The notes beneath the pieces were generated by a model. The model was not told the DNA's origin. It ran no database searches and saw only the letters and a program-made list of their open reading frames with translations. 64,000 nucleotides of DNA from Brevipalpus yothersi (Eukaryota > Arthropoda > Arachnida > Trombidiformes > Tenuipalpidae), in contig QZCP01000690.1 in the NCBI GenBank assembly GCA_003956705.1, positions 145,691 to 209,690 of the forward strand, given 5' to 3'. Both the position numbers and the translations under genes were made by a program. The stretch's first letter is position 1; each line of letters begins with the position of its first letter. This document shows, piece after piece, positions 47,234 to 59,184 of the stretch.

Positions 47234-48186
47234 CACCCAAAAAACCTCAAATCTTTAGTCACTATTGTTCTCGACTCAGGTTAGGTTGATTTTGAATGCA
47301 TAAAACCTCGATTGGAATGCCGTCAGAAGATCGCTAGCTAAAAAAATTTAATTAATCGTTTCTCGAGAAAGAATATATTCAATGTCTTAAGATGATATTG
47401 AGACCTAAGAAGCTGCTGCTCAATCATAGAAGATGAAGGTGAAAAGGAAGCGTACCAGCTTTCGCATGATAATGAAAATTTATCAAAGAAAACGAAAATT
47501 AGTGGAATAGATTGCATGTCCTCAGAATAGTACTGGAAAAAGAATTTTTTTCCCTAAGCCACTAAAAGACTACTGTCAAACTTGAGAAGATTTCTTCTTC
47601 TTCTTCCTCTGCTTAGAAAATGAAAATGACCACAAAAACTATCAACAATTCTGTTACAATAGCAAGAAAAAAAAGTAGTTTTGGGAATTTTTTTCATTTC
47701 GACACATCACGAAGATACCTCAGGCCACCAAATGAGCATGGATGCAGACTTTATCTGGCCGATGTTTACATACAAGGTACATTTATTAATTGAGAGGATA
47801 TCAATGTAATTTGAATCGGTTTGAATGAAGGAGGATGCAATTCATTATCAGAGAATATGAGCAAAATGATAAGATATCATTATAATATCAATGATCAATT
47901 GAACACAATGAGTAGCAACGTCGTGGTCAATCTTGAGATTAGAAGTAATTAGGAACCTTCAGCAGCGAATGAATCTTCAGATGATTTACAATTCAACTCA
48001 AATGATTCGCTTGAGTTAAATTTGATGATGAAGCAAGCGTGAATTTGGATAGAATTGAGCTAGCCAGTTTTCTGTCTTGTATCTCAATTACCAGAATGTT
48101 AGTGTTGTGGTGGAGTTCAAATACCAGGGGAAAAGTATCAATCGTAGATCTATAATTAAAACAATCAATGTTTATTACCTGATAAT
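47234..48186. other. Intergenic, no gene seen
   Basis: AT-rich, with a (TTC) stretch at about 47592-47604. Nothing coding. Confidence 0.5.
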
Positions 48187-48981
48187 TTATTTCGATTTAA
48201 ATTGATTCCAAAATTTCTCCAATCCATTACGGCAAGATTCTATTTTTACTGCTCGATCCTGGATGGTTAATTCATCGGTAAATGTGCCACCAAAATCAGC
48301 TGGCAAGCAAGATTTAGGAATAATCTTATAAAGCTCAGTAAGATCATGGCCATAGATGTGGAAACTATCTCTTGTTTCTTTTTTTATTATTCCTTTGATC
48401 AAATTAAACCCTTGTCGACTCATCCAATTCATATGTACCATATGACAACGCTTAATAATTTGTGGTTGATTGTGACTGGAAAGTACGGAAATATCATGAA
48501 AATCGGCCATAGGAATACTCCAAAGTTGGGCGAATGTTGACTCTCGACCATCATAAATCAGTTCAAAACCATTACGTTGTACATCCTCATTTGAGACTAT
48601 CTCCGAAAAGAGAGCTATTTGCGCAAACTGAACAATTTCCAAAAGGCTCATCTCTTTTGGATTCCAATTTTTTGGCCTGATAAAGATTAGGGCCCTACCT
48701 TCTGGTGTTCTTGCTTTACTAACTTGCTGTGTTCCACTTTCCAAAATTTTTTGATACTTTTCGGAAAACGCGTACATCCTTGGAATACTTTTCACCACTG
48801 ATGTGTGATGGCATAGAAAGCTTTTTGCAACTTGTAGATCATTTGCACAAATACGAAGAAAAAAAGCAAGACACCATTCTGGATAGAAGAACTTTCCAAG
48901 AAATTCATCATTTTTAACATTCAAACAGAATTTATCAATCTCTTCTAAACTATTATTATTCTCTACTTTTGCAGAAGACAT
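48187..48981 (-). CDS. CRAL-TRIO lipid-binding protein, alpha-tocopherol transfer protein-like, intronless
   Basis: 264-aa single-exon protein close to the usual length of tocopherol-transfer/clavesin-like proteins (about 280). The N-terminal helical CRAL-TRIO-N region is at about residues 20-70 (FYPEWCLAFFLRICANDLQV). The SEC14 lipid-binding domain follows at about 85-245, with ARTPEGRALIFIRPKNWNP, GFELIYDGRES, and the C-terminal block KIIPKSCLPADFGGTF that corresponds to the family LPxEFGG motif. It should bind a small hydrophobic ligand in the cytosol. There is no signal peptide. It sits as the only unrelated gene within the secreted peptide cluster; lack of introns suggests a retroposed origin, a common pattern for arthropod CRAL-TRIO genes. 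Confidence 0.87.
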   Translation of the reverse strand: MSSAKVENNNSLEEIDKFCLNVKNDEFLGKFFYPEWCLAFFLRICANDLQVAKSFLCHHTSVVKSIPRMYAFSEKYQKILESGTQQVSKARTPEGRALIFIRPKNWNPKEMSLLEIVQFAQIALFSEIVSNEDVQRNGFELIYDGRESTFAQLWSIPMADFHDISVLSSHNQPQIIKRCHMVHMNWMSRQGFNLIKGIIKKETRDSFHIYGHDLTELYKIIPKSCLPADFGGTFTDELTIQDRAVKIESCRNGLEKFWNQFKSK

Positions 48982-50000
<1,019 letters not shown>

Positions 50001-50608
50001 TCACCATCCTCCACCCCAACCTCGGCCACCCCAGCCTCGACCACCCCAGCCTCGGCCACCCCAGCCTCGGCCACCCCAGCCTCGGCCACCCCAGCCTCGG
50101 CCACCCCAGCCACGACCACCCCAGCCGCGGCCACCTCCATAGCCACCATAGCCACCATAGCGGCCACCACCCCAGCCTGTTGGAAAAAAGAACACAAATT
50201 GTAGAGCGTAAACATGGTCAATTTAGCACTTAAGTGTTAGTTTTTGAAAATAAAACGAAAAGGGGCTGCTCGAAAACTATCCAAACTAGATAAATTATTC
50301 CAAGGAACTGTGAGAATGAATGGTCCCATGAAAAAGGTATGTTGGTCTTAATTGAGTATACAACCGGAAAAATTGAGCACTTGACATGGAGACGTTTACC
50401 GAAAAAAGAGCATGAATAATAAAACTGACACTCAGATAGCGATTTCAGGCTGGAATATCAGATGATGAACACAAATGGATTGATGAGGAAAATATTCTGA
50501 GAATCAAAACTTACGCTGCTCAGCAACATCCAGAGTCTCTTCCTGTGCCACGACAGTTGAGATGGTGATTAAAGCAATCAAAAAACAGGCGAGAAACAAA
50601 GTTTTCAT
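50001..50608 (-). CDS. Secreted Gly/Trp/Arg repeat peptide gene 5
   Basis: Two exons: 50515-50608 and 50001-50176, giving 89 aa. The signal exon is MKTLFLACFLIALITISTVV followed by AQEETLDVAEQ and C|GTAAGT. The mature peptide begins RGWGGGRYGGYGGYGGG and then repeats the pentamer G-W-G-G-R eight times, ending GWGGGW. It has no Cys and is cationic through Arg, with about eleven Trp. The repeat is encoded by a 15-bp tandem DNA repeat (50031-50135). Trp/Arg/Gly repeats recall glycine-rich antimicrobial peptides and adhesive cement or silk proteins; neither is proved. TATA at 50717-50723; GGACGTCA at 50813-50820. Confidence 0.85.
50031..50135 (-). repeat. 15-bp coding tandem repeat (GWGGR unit)
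   Basis: About seven copies of a 15-bp unit (plus strand CCACCCCAGCCTCGG), nearly identical in the middle copies and slightly diverged at the ends. This indicates recent expansion within the coding exon. Confidence 0.9.
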
Positions 50609-50716
50609 TTTGACACGGTTGAAATGATAAGTTTTTCAGTTAAAAAAATTTAACTCGATGATGAGCATTGAAGAGAATAAGTTTCCACTATGTACAAAGT
50701 GAACATATCGGTTACC

Positions 50717-50723
50717 TTATATA
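50717..50723 (-). promoter_or_regulatory. TATA box of peptide gene 5
   Basis: TATATAA on the minus strand, 109 bp before the ATG. Confidence 0.6.
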
Positions 50724-51737
50724 GCCTCTGTAAATCTGCTCACTATGGCTATTTGATGCTACATGCCCACCTTCATTAGGCCAATTCCCATAAAGATATG
50801 ATACTAGGAGTTGGACGTCATGTTGTAACAGCTCAAAATTCCGGATTGATTGCACAACAGTCCTCTAGTCGAAGTGAGTGTTGAGCGTGAAGATTATTGA
50901 GGCCCAGAATAGCAATTCCTAGAAACATTACTCAAGCAGGAAAAAAAAGTGCTCGATTCGATGTTGATGCATGGCTATAATAGAAATTTCTTCGCTTGTG
51001 ATTAACCGGGAGAAAAAACCCAAAATCTAACAACAACAAGTTAATAGTAGAAGAGATCTTCTTCACGATCATATCAAGTGTGTCAAAATTATGCAAAATG
51101 AAAAAATTTCAATAACAAGCATCCTTTTGCTAGTTATTGATGTATCAAATTCCCAGAATTATGCCTACAATTAATGACTACAAAGAATTACTTGCATCTT
51201 CACAAATAAATGTGATAGTATAGAATTTCCATTTTTTTGTCGCCGAAGTGCTTATGCATAATTGATGCTGATCTGAGAATCATAAACGCACAAGACAGAA
51301 GATTTTTCATCCTCTTTAGCTATAAAGAGGTTAATTGTCATGATGTGGTTTGATAATCTCTATCATCAGTTGTGGTGAAGGTTGAGAATGAAATGAATAT
51401 CAAACGTGATTTAGTTCCAGATTTCTGGATTTCATCAGATACGCTCAAGCACTGATCGAGTTTAATCAAAAACTCCTGAGAATGTTTCGGGATTTTGAAT
51501 GCCTCTTCACGAACCTCTCCTTATCTTGCAACAAAAAATTCATATGAAATTGGTACCAAAAAATTGGCGGAGAAGAAGAAATTCTCCATGATTTTCGAAA
51601 ATTCTGCCTTATTTACAATGAAAAATAGATTTTTTAAGCGGATATGAGTAGCTGAAATGCGAAGGTGCCTCTTGGTAAACTTTCGATCATAAATTTGAGG
51701 ATTTTAAGAATTTAAATGCTATTTGAACACTACTTAT
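50724..51737. other. Upstream region of gene 5 and intergenic
   Basis: Contains GGCCAATTCC at 50779-50788 and GGACGTCA at 50813-50820, both shared with the gene 6 upstream region. Nothing coding. Confidence 0.5.
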
Positions 51738-52604
51738 TCAGCCTCTTCTACCACCACGATAGCCACCACCACCACCACCACCACCGCAGCGACCACCTCG
51801 GCAGCCACCATTATTCCATCCGCCATTATTTCGCCAGCCACCATTACAATTGCCACCCCGACAGCCGCCATTATTCCACCCACCGTTGTTTCGCCAGCCA
51901 CCATTACAATTGCCACCCCGGCAACCGCCATTATTCCACCCACCGTTGTTTCGCCAGCCACCATTACAATTGCCACCCCGACAGCCGCCATTATTCCATC
52001 CACCCCCACAATTGCCACCCCAGCAACCTCCGCGTCGACCTGTGGAGGAGAAACCATTATTAGGAAAAATACATCCTCTGCCTCACATAGAATCTTAGAT
52101 TCAATATGAGATCGCTTGGTACGCAGTACCAAGTTCGACAAGTGGGAAAAATTATTTCAGTGTTTGAGAATTTCAACATCTAATTTACTTTAAAGTTGAA
52201 GTTGAATGCAACCAAATGTACTTATTTTACGCTATGTTGCCTCAGTCACTCGTTCTTAAGCTATCGATTTATGAAGAAAAGATTAACTATGACTATTTGA
52301 TTAATTCAGAATATAATCTGTTCGAATCTCTCCAGTGCTTGCAAGCGAACAAACACAAACATTCAGTCAAAAAGGTATAGAGAAATGGTGATAGCGAGAA
52401 CAACTGAATTCAAAATATCGGTATGATTCGGGTTAGAATTCAAGATTCGCCAGGAAATTAGGAGAAGAACATAAGTGAAGAAATAATCGAAAAAAATGGA
52501 AACTTACGTTGTTCAGCAACTTCGAGAGTTTCTTTTTCCACCACAGCAGCAAATGATATGGTGATCATAGCAATCAAAAAACAAGCAATCAATACGGTCC
52601 TCAT
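51738..52604 (-). CDS. Secreted Gly/Asn/Cys repeat peptide gene 6
   Basis: Two exons: 52508-52604 and 51738-52039, giving 132 aa. The signal exon is MRTVLIACFLIAMITISFAA followed by VVEKETLEVAEQ and C|GTAAGT, clearly paralogous to gene 5. The mature part is built from a 20-residue unit of the form N-N-G-G-C-R-G-G-N-C-N-G-G-W-R-N-N-G-G-W, present about three full times with partial flanking copies. It starts RRRGGCWGGNC and ends in Gly-rich, Arg-rich sequence (GGGGGYRGGRRG). It contains about ten Cys, so disulfide cross-linking is likely, unlike gene 5. TATA at 52716-52723; TGACGTCA at 52818-52825. Confidence 0.85.
51806..52020 (-). repeat. 60-bp coding tandem repeat in peptide gene 6
   Basis: Three near-identical 60-bp units plus partial ends; the middle units differ at only a few synonymous positions (CGACAGCCG versus CGGCAACCG). 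The pattern shows a recent tandem expansion of a 20-residue module. Confidence 0.92.
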
Positions 52605-52715
52605 TTTGGTATAATTATGAGTAGATGAACCTTTTGATTGAAAAATTCAAATTTCACTTGATGTTAAGTACTGAAGAAAAATTTTTATAATGTTCTAAAT
52701 GATCACATAGATTGC

Positions 52716-52723
52716 TTTATATA
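52716..52723 (-). promoter_or_regulatory. TATA box of peptide gene 6
   Basis: TATATAAA on the minus strand, 112 bp before the ATG. Confidence 0.6.
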
Positions 52724-52817
52724 CTTTCCTAAAACTGACTTTTTTCGCTATCTAGTGCCACTTAAACACGAATCCATTAGGCCAATTCCTGAGAGCTATA
52801 AAGCATGGAGAGGCCAT

Positions 52818-52825
52818 TGACGTCA
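52818..52825. promoter_or_regulatory. CRE-like palindrome upstream of peptide gene 6
   Basis: TGACGTCA about 95 bp upstream of the TATA box, preceded by GGCCAATTCC at 52780-52789 in the same order as at gene 5. Confidence 0.5.
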
Positions 52826-53119
52826 TGTCATAATAGTATGGAATTCCAATGGATCTTGAAAACGATCACTATCTTAAATGAGTTTTAAGTGTGAAAAAGT
52901 TATGAGGTTTTCGGGCCTAAAGTAGTCAACTCAGGAACTGTTGCACAATTGAGAAAAAACGCCAAATTTGTGGATGAGACATTACTGTTGTGAATGTAGT
53001 TTTTGTTCCGATTGTGTATGAGAAAAACACATACATGTAGATCAATAACAGCTATGAGTCAAGAAACTTATTTGGGAAAACCTACTTCTCGGTTAAAGTA
53101 AGTCAGAATCATTCAAAAT

Positions 53120-53690
53120 TAGAAGTTTTGGAATCAGACTAAGATACACTTTCAAAATTAAATGAGTTCCTCTCTGTGAATAAATTTTCAGCATCATTGA
53201 TTGCTTTCTTACACTCAAACGTGTTAAATAAAACTAAAATTCATTCACACAAGTTATTCAGCTATTCTACGAGTTCTTGGAAGAAAATGAAGAGTAGACG
53301 AAAGGTGATGACAAGGTATGATTACAGGAACGATTAAGCTGATTATGGTGATTCTAGTCAAGTTGTGTTCTTTCGATACTGAATTGGAAAATCAATATCC
53401 ATCTGAAACATCATTCATATTTCACCTAATCTAAAAACTCTGCATGGAGACATTGTTCAAAGAGTTAAGGGCAAAAGCTCTCTGGTCAAGAATAATGGAC
53501 AACTTTGGGGTTTTCGACCCAAAATCTCTGTTGATCTCGTCCTGTCGAGGTGTTAACTTTCACTTTCAATCGATTGTTGTCAATCAAATTCTTCAATCTA
53601 AACTCCAGCAAATACGAGTTCTTCCACCGATTGTTTGCCTTCAAATCAGTCAAAGTGATGCTGCTAGTCAACTAGGCAACTGAAAGATAA
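53120..53690 (+). repeat. Segmental duplication block, copy A
   Basis: Non-coding block highly similar to 59185-59690; both include CTCTGTGAATAAATTTTCAG, TTGATTGCTTTCTTACACTC and AGTTAAGGGCAAAAGCTCTC. It lies downstream of LRR gene A just as its partner lies downstream of LRR gene B, so it marks the edge of the duplicated unit. Open frames across it are not conserved. Confidence 0.85.
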
Positions 53691-53914
53691 ATGACTGATG
53701 ATAAGCTGATGTTTCCAATCTATATCTTTTTTTCTAAAATATTTGGAGCTTTGGTAGCGAACCAATTTTATTTGGGCTGTAAACTAATCAAACGCAAATT
53801 CTGTAAAAAGCATTATAGAGAATGGATTGAAACTCTTATATGAGTTCAAATTATATGAGGAAAAGACAGATAAATTCCATTAGGATATTTCGAATGTTGA
53901 ATACTATTATTCTT

Positions 53915-54965
53915 CTAGACCTTTGCTACCATCTTTGTCCCACTTTTTTGTTGAGAACAAATTCGATCTGTCGCTTCATATCGTATGAAAGGGGTTGATC
54001 GGAGTAATTCGCATGTCTTCTCATCGCCTTCGATTGGGTTATCTGGAATGAAAGAATAATGTTAGAACTTGTATTGGCACGAAAAATAGGAATCTCACCA
54101 TCGAGAAAAAGTTTTTTGAGCTGATAGTTTGGTGGCAATTGAATAGTTTTCAATCGATTGCCTTCAAGAATCAATACCTCCAGGTTTTTGGGAAAAAGTT
54201 GGAAAACTTCTTCAGTCAAAGTCTGAATATTGTTGTTTGCGAGGTTCAGTCTTTTAAGTCGCTCTAACCTTGAGCCTGGAAAGTAGTCAAGAAAAGGGAA
54301 TCTGAAGTAGTTGATGGAAAGTTCTCGTAAGTTTGGAGCCAAACTGTAATCCAAACCAGTCAGTGGATAAAAACCATCAAGATTCACGAGGGTAAGTGTC
54401 AAGAGACGTTCCGAAAGGATTAATTCATTCATACTCTCGCCTTCTTCCATAACAATCTGGCAGCTGTCGATACGAATATACTTGAATCGAGTGTTCTTTA
54501 ACCATCTCCATTTCATGAAATTACCATTCTTGTAGATAGTCAATGAGATCGCATTCATTTTAGTTTTTCCCCAATTTGGCCCAAAATTTTTGGGCATAGC
54601 GCCATTCAATATGATCAAATGTTCATATTGTAGTGAGGCTGATGAGAAAGCTATTGAATGATAGCTATTAGCTCTTCCTTCTGGAGCATGAATCAAAATT
54701 GTGTGGTATGTAACTTCTCTCATGCATTTCCCGAGCAAAACTTGATCTAGTTTCGATAAATCTATAACCAAACTCGTCTTAGCAACTAAAATTAATAGAA
54801 AAATTACTAATTATGAGATCAAAAACAGTATGGATTTCCCGTTCCTCATCACAACTTACCGTCTTCGGATTTATAGAAAGAGCAAAATCCTTGTCCAACA
54901 TCCAAATGGGTTAAATGTGTTGTGAAACACATCAAAGCATAGAGACAGTATCCATTCCAATACAT
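53915..54965 (-). CDS. Secreted leucine-rich-repeat protein, copy A
   Basis: Three exons: 54860-54965, 54099-54785, 53915-54042, giving 306 aa. Exon 1 encodes a signal peptide (MYWNGYCLYALMCFTTHLTH) then GFCSFYKSED. The middle of the protein has an N-terminal cap-like region and then LRRs: LNELILS-type strands, NLRELSINYFRF, LKRLNLANNNIQTL, LEVLILEGNRLKTI, LKKLFLD. The last exon gives NPIEGDEKTCELL, similar in style to an LRR C-terminal cap. No transmembrane segment or GPI-type tail is apparent, so secretion is inferred. LRR-B at 60085-61130 is a clear paralogue with identical exon structure. Extracellular recognition or binding is the likely role; partner unknown. Confidence 0.82.
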
Positions 54966-55780
54966 TTTCACTTACATTGACACTGAATGATTAGAACCGA
55001 TGACTTACTATCTTTCTATATACGAGAATATGTTAAGTAACGTTGAAAAAAATGTAGACAATAAACTGATTAATTGCAAATCATAGATCCTAATGATACT
55101 GACTAAAAACTTAATCTTGTGATAACCAAATGAAGGGAGATCAAGGAGAGCTCATTTCATCCAGGGTTGAAATACCTGGACGACACCTAAATATACATAA
55201 GATGTAAAGGTAAAGAGTAGATAAGACTTGTATGAAGATTTTGGTCTCAAGAATAGCTAGATTAAGATAAGAAATTATCTTGATGATTGCTATTCAGATG
55301 CGAAACAAGCGAGAGCTTTGCGATTAACACCTCAACAGAAAGTGATACATCTAAGTACTTGCTTGATATTTCATTTTACATGGTCAATCGATTGAATAGT
55401 TGATAAAGGGGGCCAAAAATAATTCCAAAACAAACATCGAAAATTTCATTCATCTCTTCTGGATTATAATTTTCATGTCAATTCAGGAAAGGTCCATGAG
55501 GGTGAAGCTGTGGAAACACCGAATCAGTACCCAAACCAGTGAACAAGGGACCGATTGAGGTGGGTAATGAAAAGCAATCAAGGAGCGAGAAAAAATGTCC
55601 ATATTTCCGAAAATGAACTTGAACCACATGGAAAGATTCTTTGACATAAGCAACATCAAGCAAATTCTTACCCTCGACTCTCCAATTTGCATCTTGAAAT
55701 CATATCTCAGTTAGGACAGAGAATTAGCAACTGTTACATCGATCTAATTCCAACTCTAGGGGAAAACTAGACTTAACATG

Positions 55781-55785
<5 letters not shown>
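54966..55785. other. LRR-A upstream region
   Basis: Similar to 61140-61620 upstream of LRR-B (shared blocks include GAATATGTTAAGTAACGTTG and TCATCCAGGG...GAAATACCTGGACGACACC). A TATA-like TATATAG is present near 55015-55025. No gene beyond. Confidence 0.6.
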
Positions 55786-55824
<39 letters not shown>

Positions 55825-56187
55825 NNNNNNNNNNNNNNNNNNNNNNNNNNNNNNNNNNNNNNNNNNNNNNNNNNNNNNNNNNNNNNNNNNNNNNNNNNNN
55901 NNNNNNNNNNNNNNNNNNNNNNNNNNNNNNNNNNNNNNNNNNNNNNNNNNNNNNNNNNNNNNNNNNNNNNNNNNNNNNNNNNNNNNNNNNNNNNNNNNNN
56001 NNNNNNNNNNNNNNNNNNNNNNNNNNNNNNNNNNNNNNNNNNNNNNNNNNNNNNNNNNNNNNNNNNNNNNNNNNNNNNNNNNNNNNNNNNNNNNNNNNNN
56101 NNNNNNNNNNNNNNNNNNNNNNNNNNNNNNNNNNNNNNNNNNNNNNNNNNNNNNNNNNNNNNNNNNNNNNNNNNNNNNNNNNNNNNN

Positions 56188-56240
<53 letters not shown>

Positions 56241-56276
56241 TCTCTTTCTCTTTCTCTTTCTCTTTCTCTTTCTCTG
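55786..56276 (+). repeat. (CT)n microsatellite containing a 363-bp assembly gap
   Basis: A pure CT run reaches the N block (55825-56187) and resumes after it, followed by a CTCTTT-type tail to 56276. The gap is evidently unresolved microsatellite, though the number of N may not be the true length. Protein frames across it are meaningless. Confidence 0.97.
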
Positions 56277-56566
56277 CTCTTAATCCTCTCAACAACCAAT
56301 CCATAGTTATTACGAGAAATATTTTGTAATTGAATTTAATATGACTCAATTCAAGTTATATTTTAGAGATATAAACATTCGATCTCTCTGATGTGACAAC
56401 AATTTTAATCAAATTTTTGTACATTTTTGTAGTAACTTCACAAGAATTATACTTGTAGATACTTTAAAGAGCCATGAAGAACAGGCTCAATATACAAAAA
56501 GATAATATCCATGTCCTTTACAAATTGGATGTTTTTTCTCATTCACACATTCCCAAACATCATTTT

Positions 56567-57246
56567 CTAGTCTAGGTAAATTTGCTGGGTCTTTTTAAAA
56601 TGCACAAAAAGGGTTGATGGAAGGAATTTGCACATCTTCTCATCGCCTTTGATGGCATTGTCTGCAATAGGAAAACAAGTTAGATTTCATACATCACATA
56701 TAATGATCCCCGAATGGGACACTCATCATTGAGAATAAGTTCTCTGAGCTGCATCTTCGGAGGCGATAGTTTTCAATCGATTCCCTTCAAGAATTGAAAC
56801 TTCCAAGAAGAAAAGATTGAGAGAATCCTCAGGCAAAATTTCAATGCTGTTGTTGGCCAGGTTCAATCTTGTAAGCCGTTTCAAACTTGCGCTTGGCAAC
56901 CAACCAAAGTAATAAATTTTGAAGTAGTAAATGGGAAGTTCTGGTAAATTTGGAGCCAAATTGTAGTTCAGATCTCTCGGGGGATTAAAATGAATTGAAA
57001 TGGTCAAGAATAATCAGAATAAGAGTCAGGAAACGTTTTGAAAGGATTAATCCATTCCTTCTCTCCTCCGTAACCATCGAGGGCTTTCAATACGAATATA
57101 CTTGAAAAGAGTGTTCTTCAGCCATCCTCATTTCATCAAATTACCATTTTTGCAGACGGTGGATGAGATCTCATCTAGTCTACCTTCCACCTTTCTTGGG
57201 CCAAAATTTATGGGCATAGTGCCATTCAATATGATCAAATGCTCAT
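56567..57246 (-). pseudogene. Decayed LRR gene, 5'-truncated with frameshifts
   Basis: Third member of the LRR array. It keeps recognisable LRR segments (YNLAPNLPELPIYYF, LKRLTRLNLANNSIEIL, LEVSILEGNRLKTI) and a remnant last exon at 56567-56661 (DNAIKGDEKMCKFL). A 1-nt shift follows KTI: the correct continuation PPKMQLRELIL is in another frame. The donor after that exon has lost its GT (GATGAGTGTC). Upstream, the frame is broken again and similarity ends at about 57246, so the signal exon is missing. The upstream flank (57340-57500) still resembles that of LRR-A and LRR-B. Confidence 0.8.
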
Positions 57247-57901
57247 ATCATTAGCACCAAAGTATCACAGTGATGTGAACGATGATTTGACCCGTTTCAA
57301 GTCACAACTTGGACTGATAGTGGCTGTTAAATGAATCTCGGTAATGAAAGGTGATCGAGGGGAGGTTATTTCCATCGGGAATGAAATACCGTTATTCTGG
57401 ATGATCTCTCAAGACACATTAGGTGTAGAGAGAAGAGGTAGATAAGACTTCGCAAAAGAACTCTGGTCTTGATAATTGCTAGTAGTGATGGAAGATCAAT
57501 AATTTCTATTCAAATGAGAAACAGATAAAATTTTCTTGATAAACAAGTAACTGTGAGCGATACACGTTAGGGCTCAATTGATTCCATTCCACCTAATCTA
57601 TCCACTGAATGGCTGATTAACAGAACTCGAAACAATCCAGAAGAAGAAAGATGAAAGTTCATTTATCTTCTGATGGTGAATTGAGTGATTCAAAACGGTC
57701 AAGAGTTGGAATATTTTCTTTTCCCATGAATAAACGCATCATTTTTCGACCATAAAAAATAGAATAACTACCTTCGGACAGCCAATTTTGTAGTTTCACT
57801 AGAGAAAAAATTTGAACATTATGAGACCAGTGAGATTATCATTAGGATGAGACGGTTTTTAAAGATCTATCAAACCATAAAGTAAGAAAATTGTTGTGAG
57901 A
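57247..57901. other. Flank of the LRR pseudogene
   Basis: 57340-57500 shows degraded similarity to the LRR 5' flanks at 55130-55260 and 61310-61440. Otherwise nothing seen. Confidence 0.5.
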
Positions 57902-58304
57902 TCAGCCATATTGAGGCCAACAGTCAAGGCATAGGTAACCACTCATGTGAGCTCTGTAACATTCTGATCTGCGTCCACCATAATGTCCTCTTCCATCTAA
58001 TTGCCTGATAGCGTGATAAAGAAAAAGATCGGAAAATTCAAAAATGTGGACTTTATAGTGAGGTATGTTTCTGGATGAAATTGTATTCAATTCGAAAATT
58101 ATTCCTCAGGCAAAAGTGAGATAAAATGGTCACAAATGGAGAAAAAATAGATAGGAAGAAGATATGAATATCTCGAGAAGCAAATAAGCAACTATGTCAA
58201 CTAGGACTTACTTCTCTAGGTGACTTGAAGTGTTTCGTCTTCAGCTAGAACAGTTGAGAAAGTGATCAAAGCGATGAGCAAAAGGCAATCAACACAGTTT
58301 TCAT
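57902..58304 (-). pseudogene. Broken member of the secreted peptide family
   Basis: Exon 1 region 58212-58304 begins MKTVLIA like genes 5 and 6 but has lost one base, so the signal peptide runs into a stop. In the shifted frame the rest is still recognisable (LIALITFSTVLAEDETLQVT) and then meets TAG just before the still-intact GTAAGT donor. Exon 2 at 57902-58004 keeps the CAG|GC acceptor, but the family phase gives a stop at once; the readable frame (GRGHYGGRRSECYRAH...CWPQYG) is offset. Two independent frame breaks plus a missing TATA box support a pseudogene. Confidence 0.75.
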
Positions 58305-58618
58305 CTTGGAAAAGGTTGAGATGCATGGTCAATTTCACCTTTCGATCTTGGATGAGAACTGTTACAAAGTGACCATATCATGAACACACATTATCATAAA
58401 TAATATCTGTAAGTCAGAAGAGTTATCCATGGTTGGAGAAGCATTTCAGACCTCAAACCCAAAACCTAAACCCTGAGTAAACATTTTGCCGGATAACTCA
58501 ACCATCATACTTCCTTTCAGTGAACTCGAACCATGTTTAATTCCATCACATGAAGCCATTAGACTGTATTGCGATTTTTTCAATCATTTTTATCATCTTA
58601 TCCCTTGACTGCCATTTT

Positions 58619-59150
58619 TCTAGGCTTATTTAAGTTGCAAGAGCTATCATTTTCTAAGGCAAGATTGATTCAAATTTTATTGGAGACTCTAAAAAGAGAC
58701 GAAAATTATTGCAAATTTACAGAGGCTAGGCTAATAAAATCAACTTGTTATTAAATGGTAATTAGGGGAAATTCTCCCAAAAAATGATGAAATAAGCCGA
58801 GGAATACCTTGAATAATTTTTACTTCTCTGAGAAGATTGATATCGAAAAAAATCAGGTAAACATATTGCCTCTAGCAGTTCATTTTTGTCATGATGAAAT
58901 AAGCAATAGTAATCGTTTAAAACTGCACAATTTTGAATCACGGGATCAACTGTATATTGCATTTTAAATTTTATTTTGGGATCTATTTCTTTACTCATAA
59001 AATTGACCATTTTGGGACATCTCTCAAAATCCAATGGATTGAAAAATTGAAGAAAGCGAGCTGGATTTGTATAAATATCTTGCTGTTTTCATTTTTTGCA
59101 TAAAATATGGTCAGAACTCAAACTGTATGTCACTTTTGTTCATATTTAGA
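58619..59150 (+). repeat. Dispersed ~550-bp repeat, copy 2
   Basis: Alignable by eye along its length with 30799-31373 and 62402-62960. Similarity to copy 3 extends further left, to about 58500. A minus-strand open frame (58762-59034, with DKNELLEAICLPDFF) is broken by indels in the other copies. Confidence 0.85.
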
Positions 59151-59184
59151 TAATCACAAAGGATATAAAGAGACTTTCAAAATT

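Noticed and set aside
51716..52109. Plus-strand His- and Pro-rich repeat frames
   Set aside because: Antisense of the 60-bp repeat in peptide gene 6. The minus frame has a leader exon, a matching splice phase and a plausible composition.
55724..56349. Long Glu-Arg / Ser-Leu frames across the N block
   Set aside because: Made of (CT)n repeat and unknown bases.
58762..59034. 90-codon minus-strand frame in repeat copy 2
   Set aside because: Open only in this copy; single-base indels break it in the other two copies, so it is not a conserved gene.
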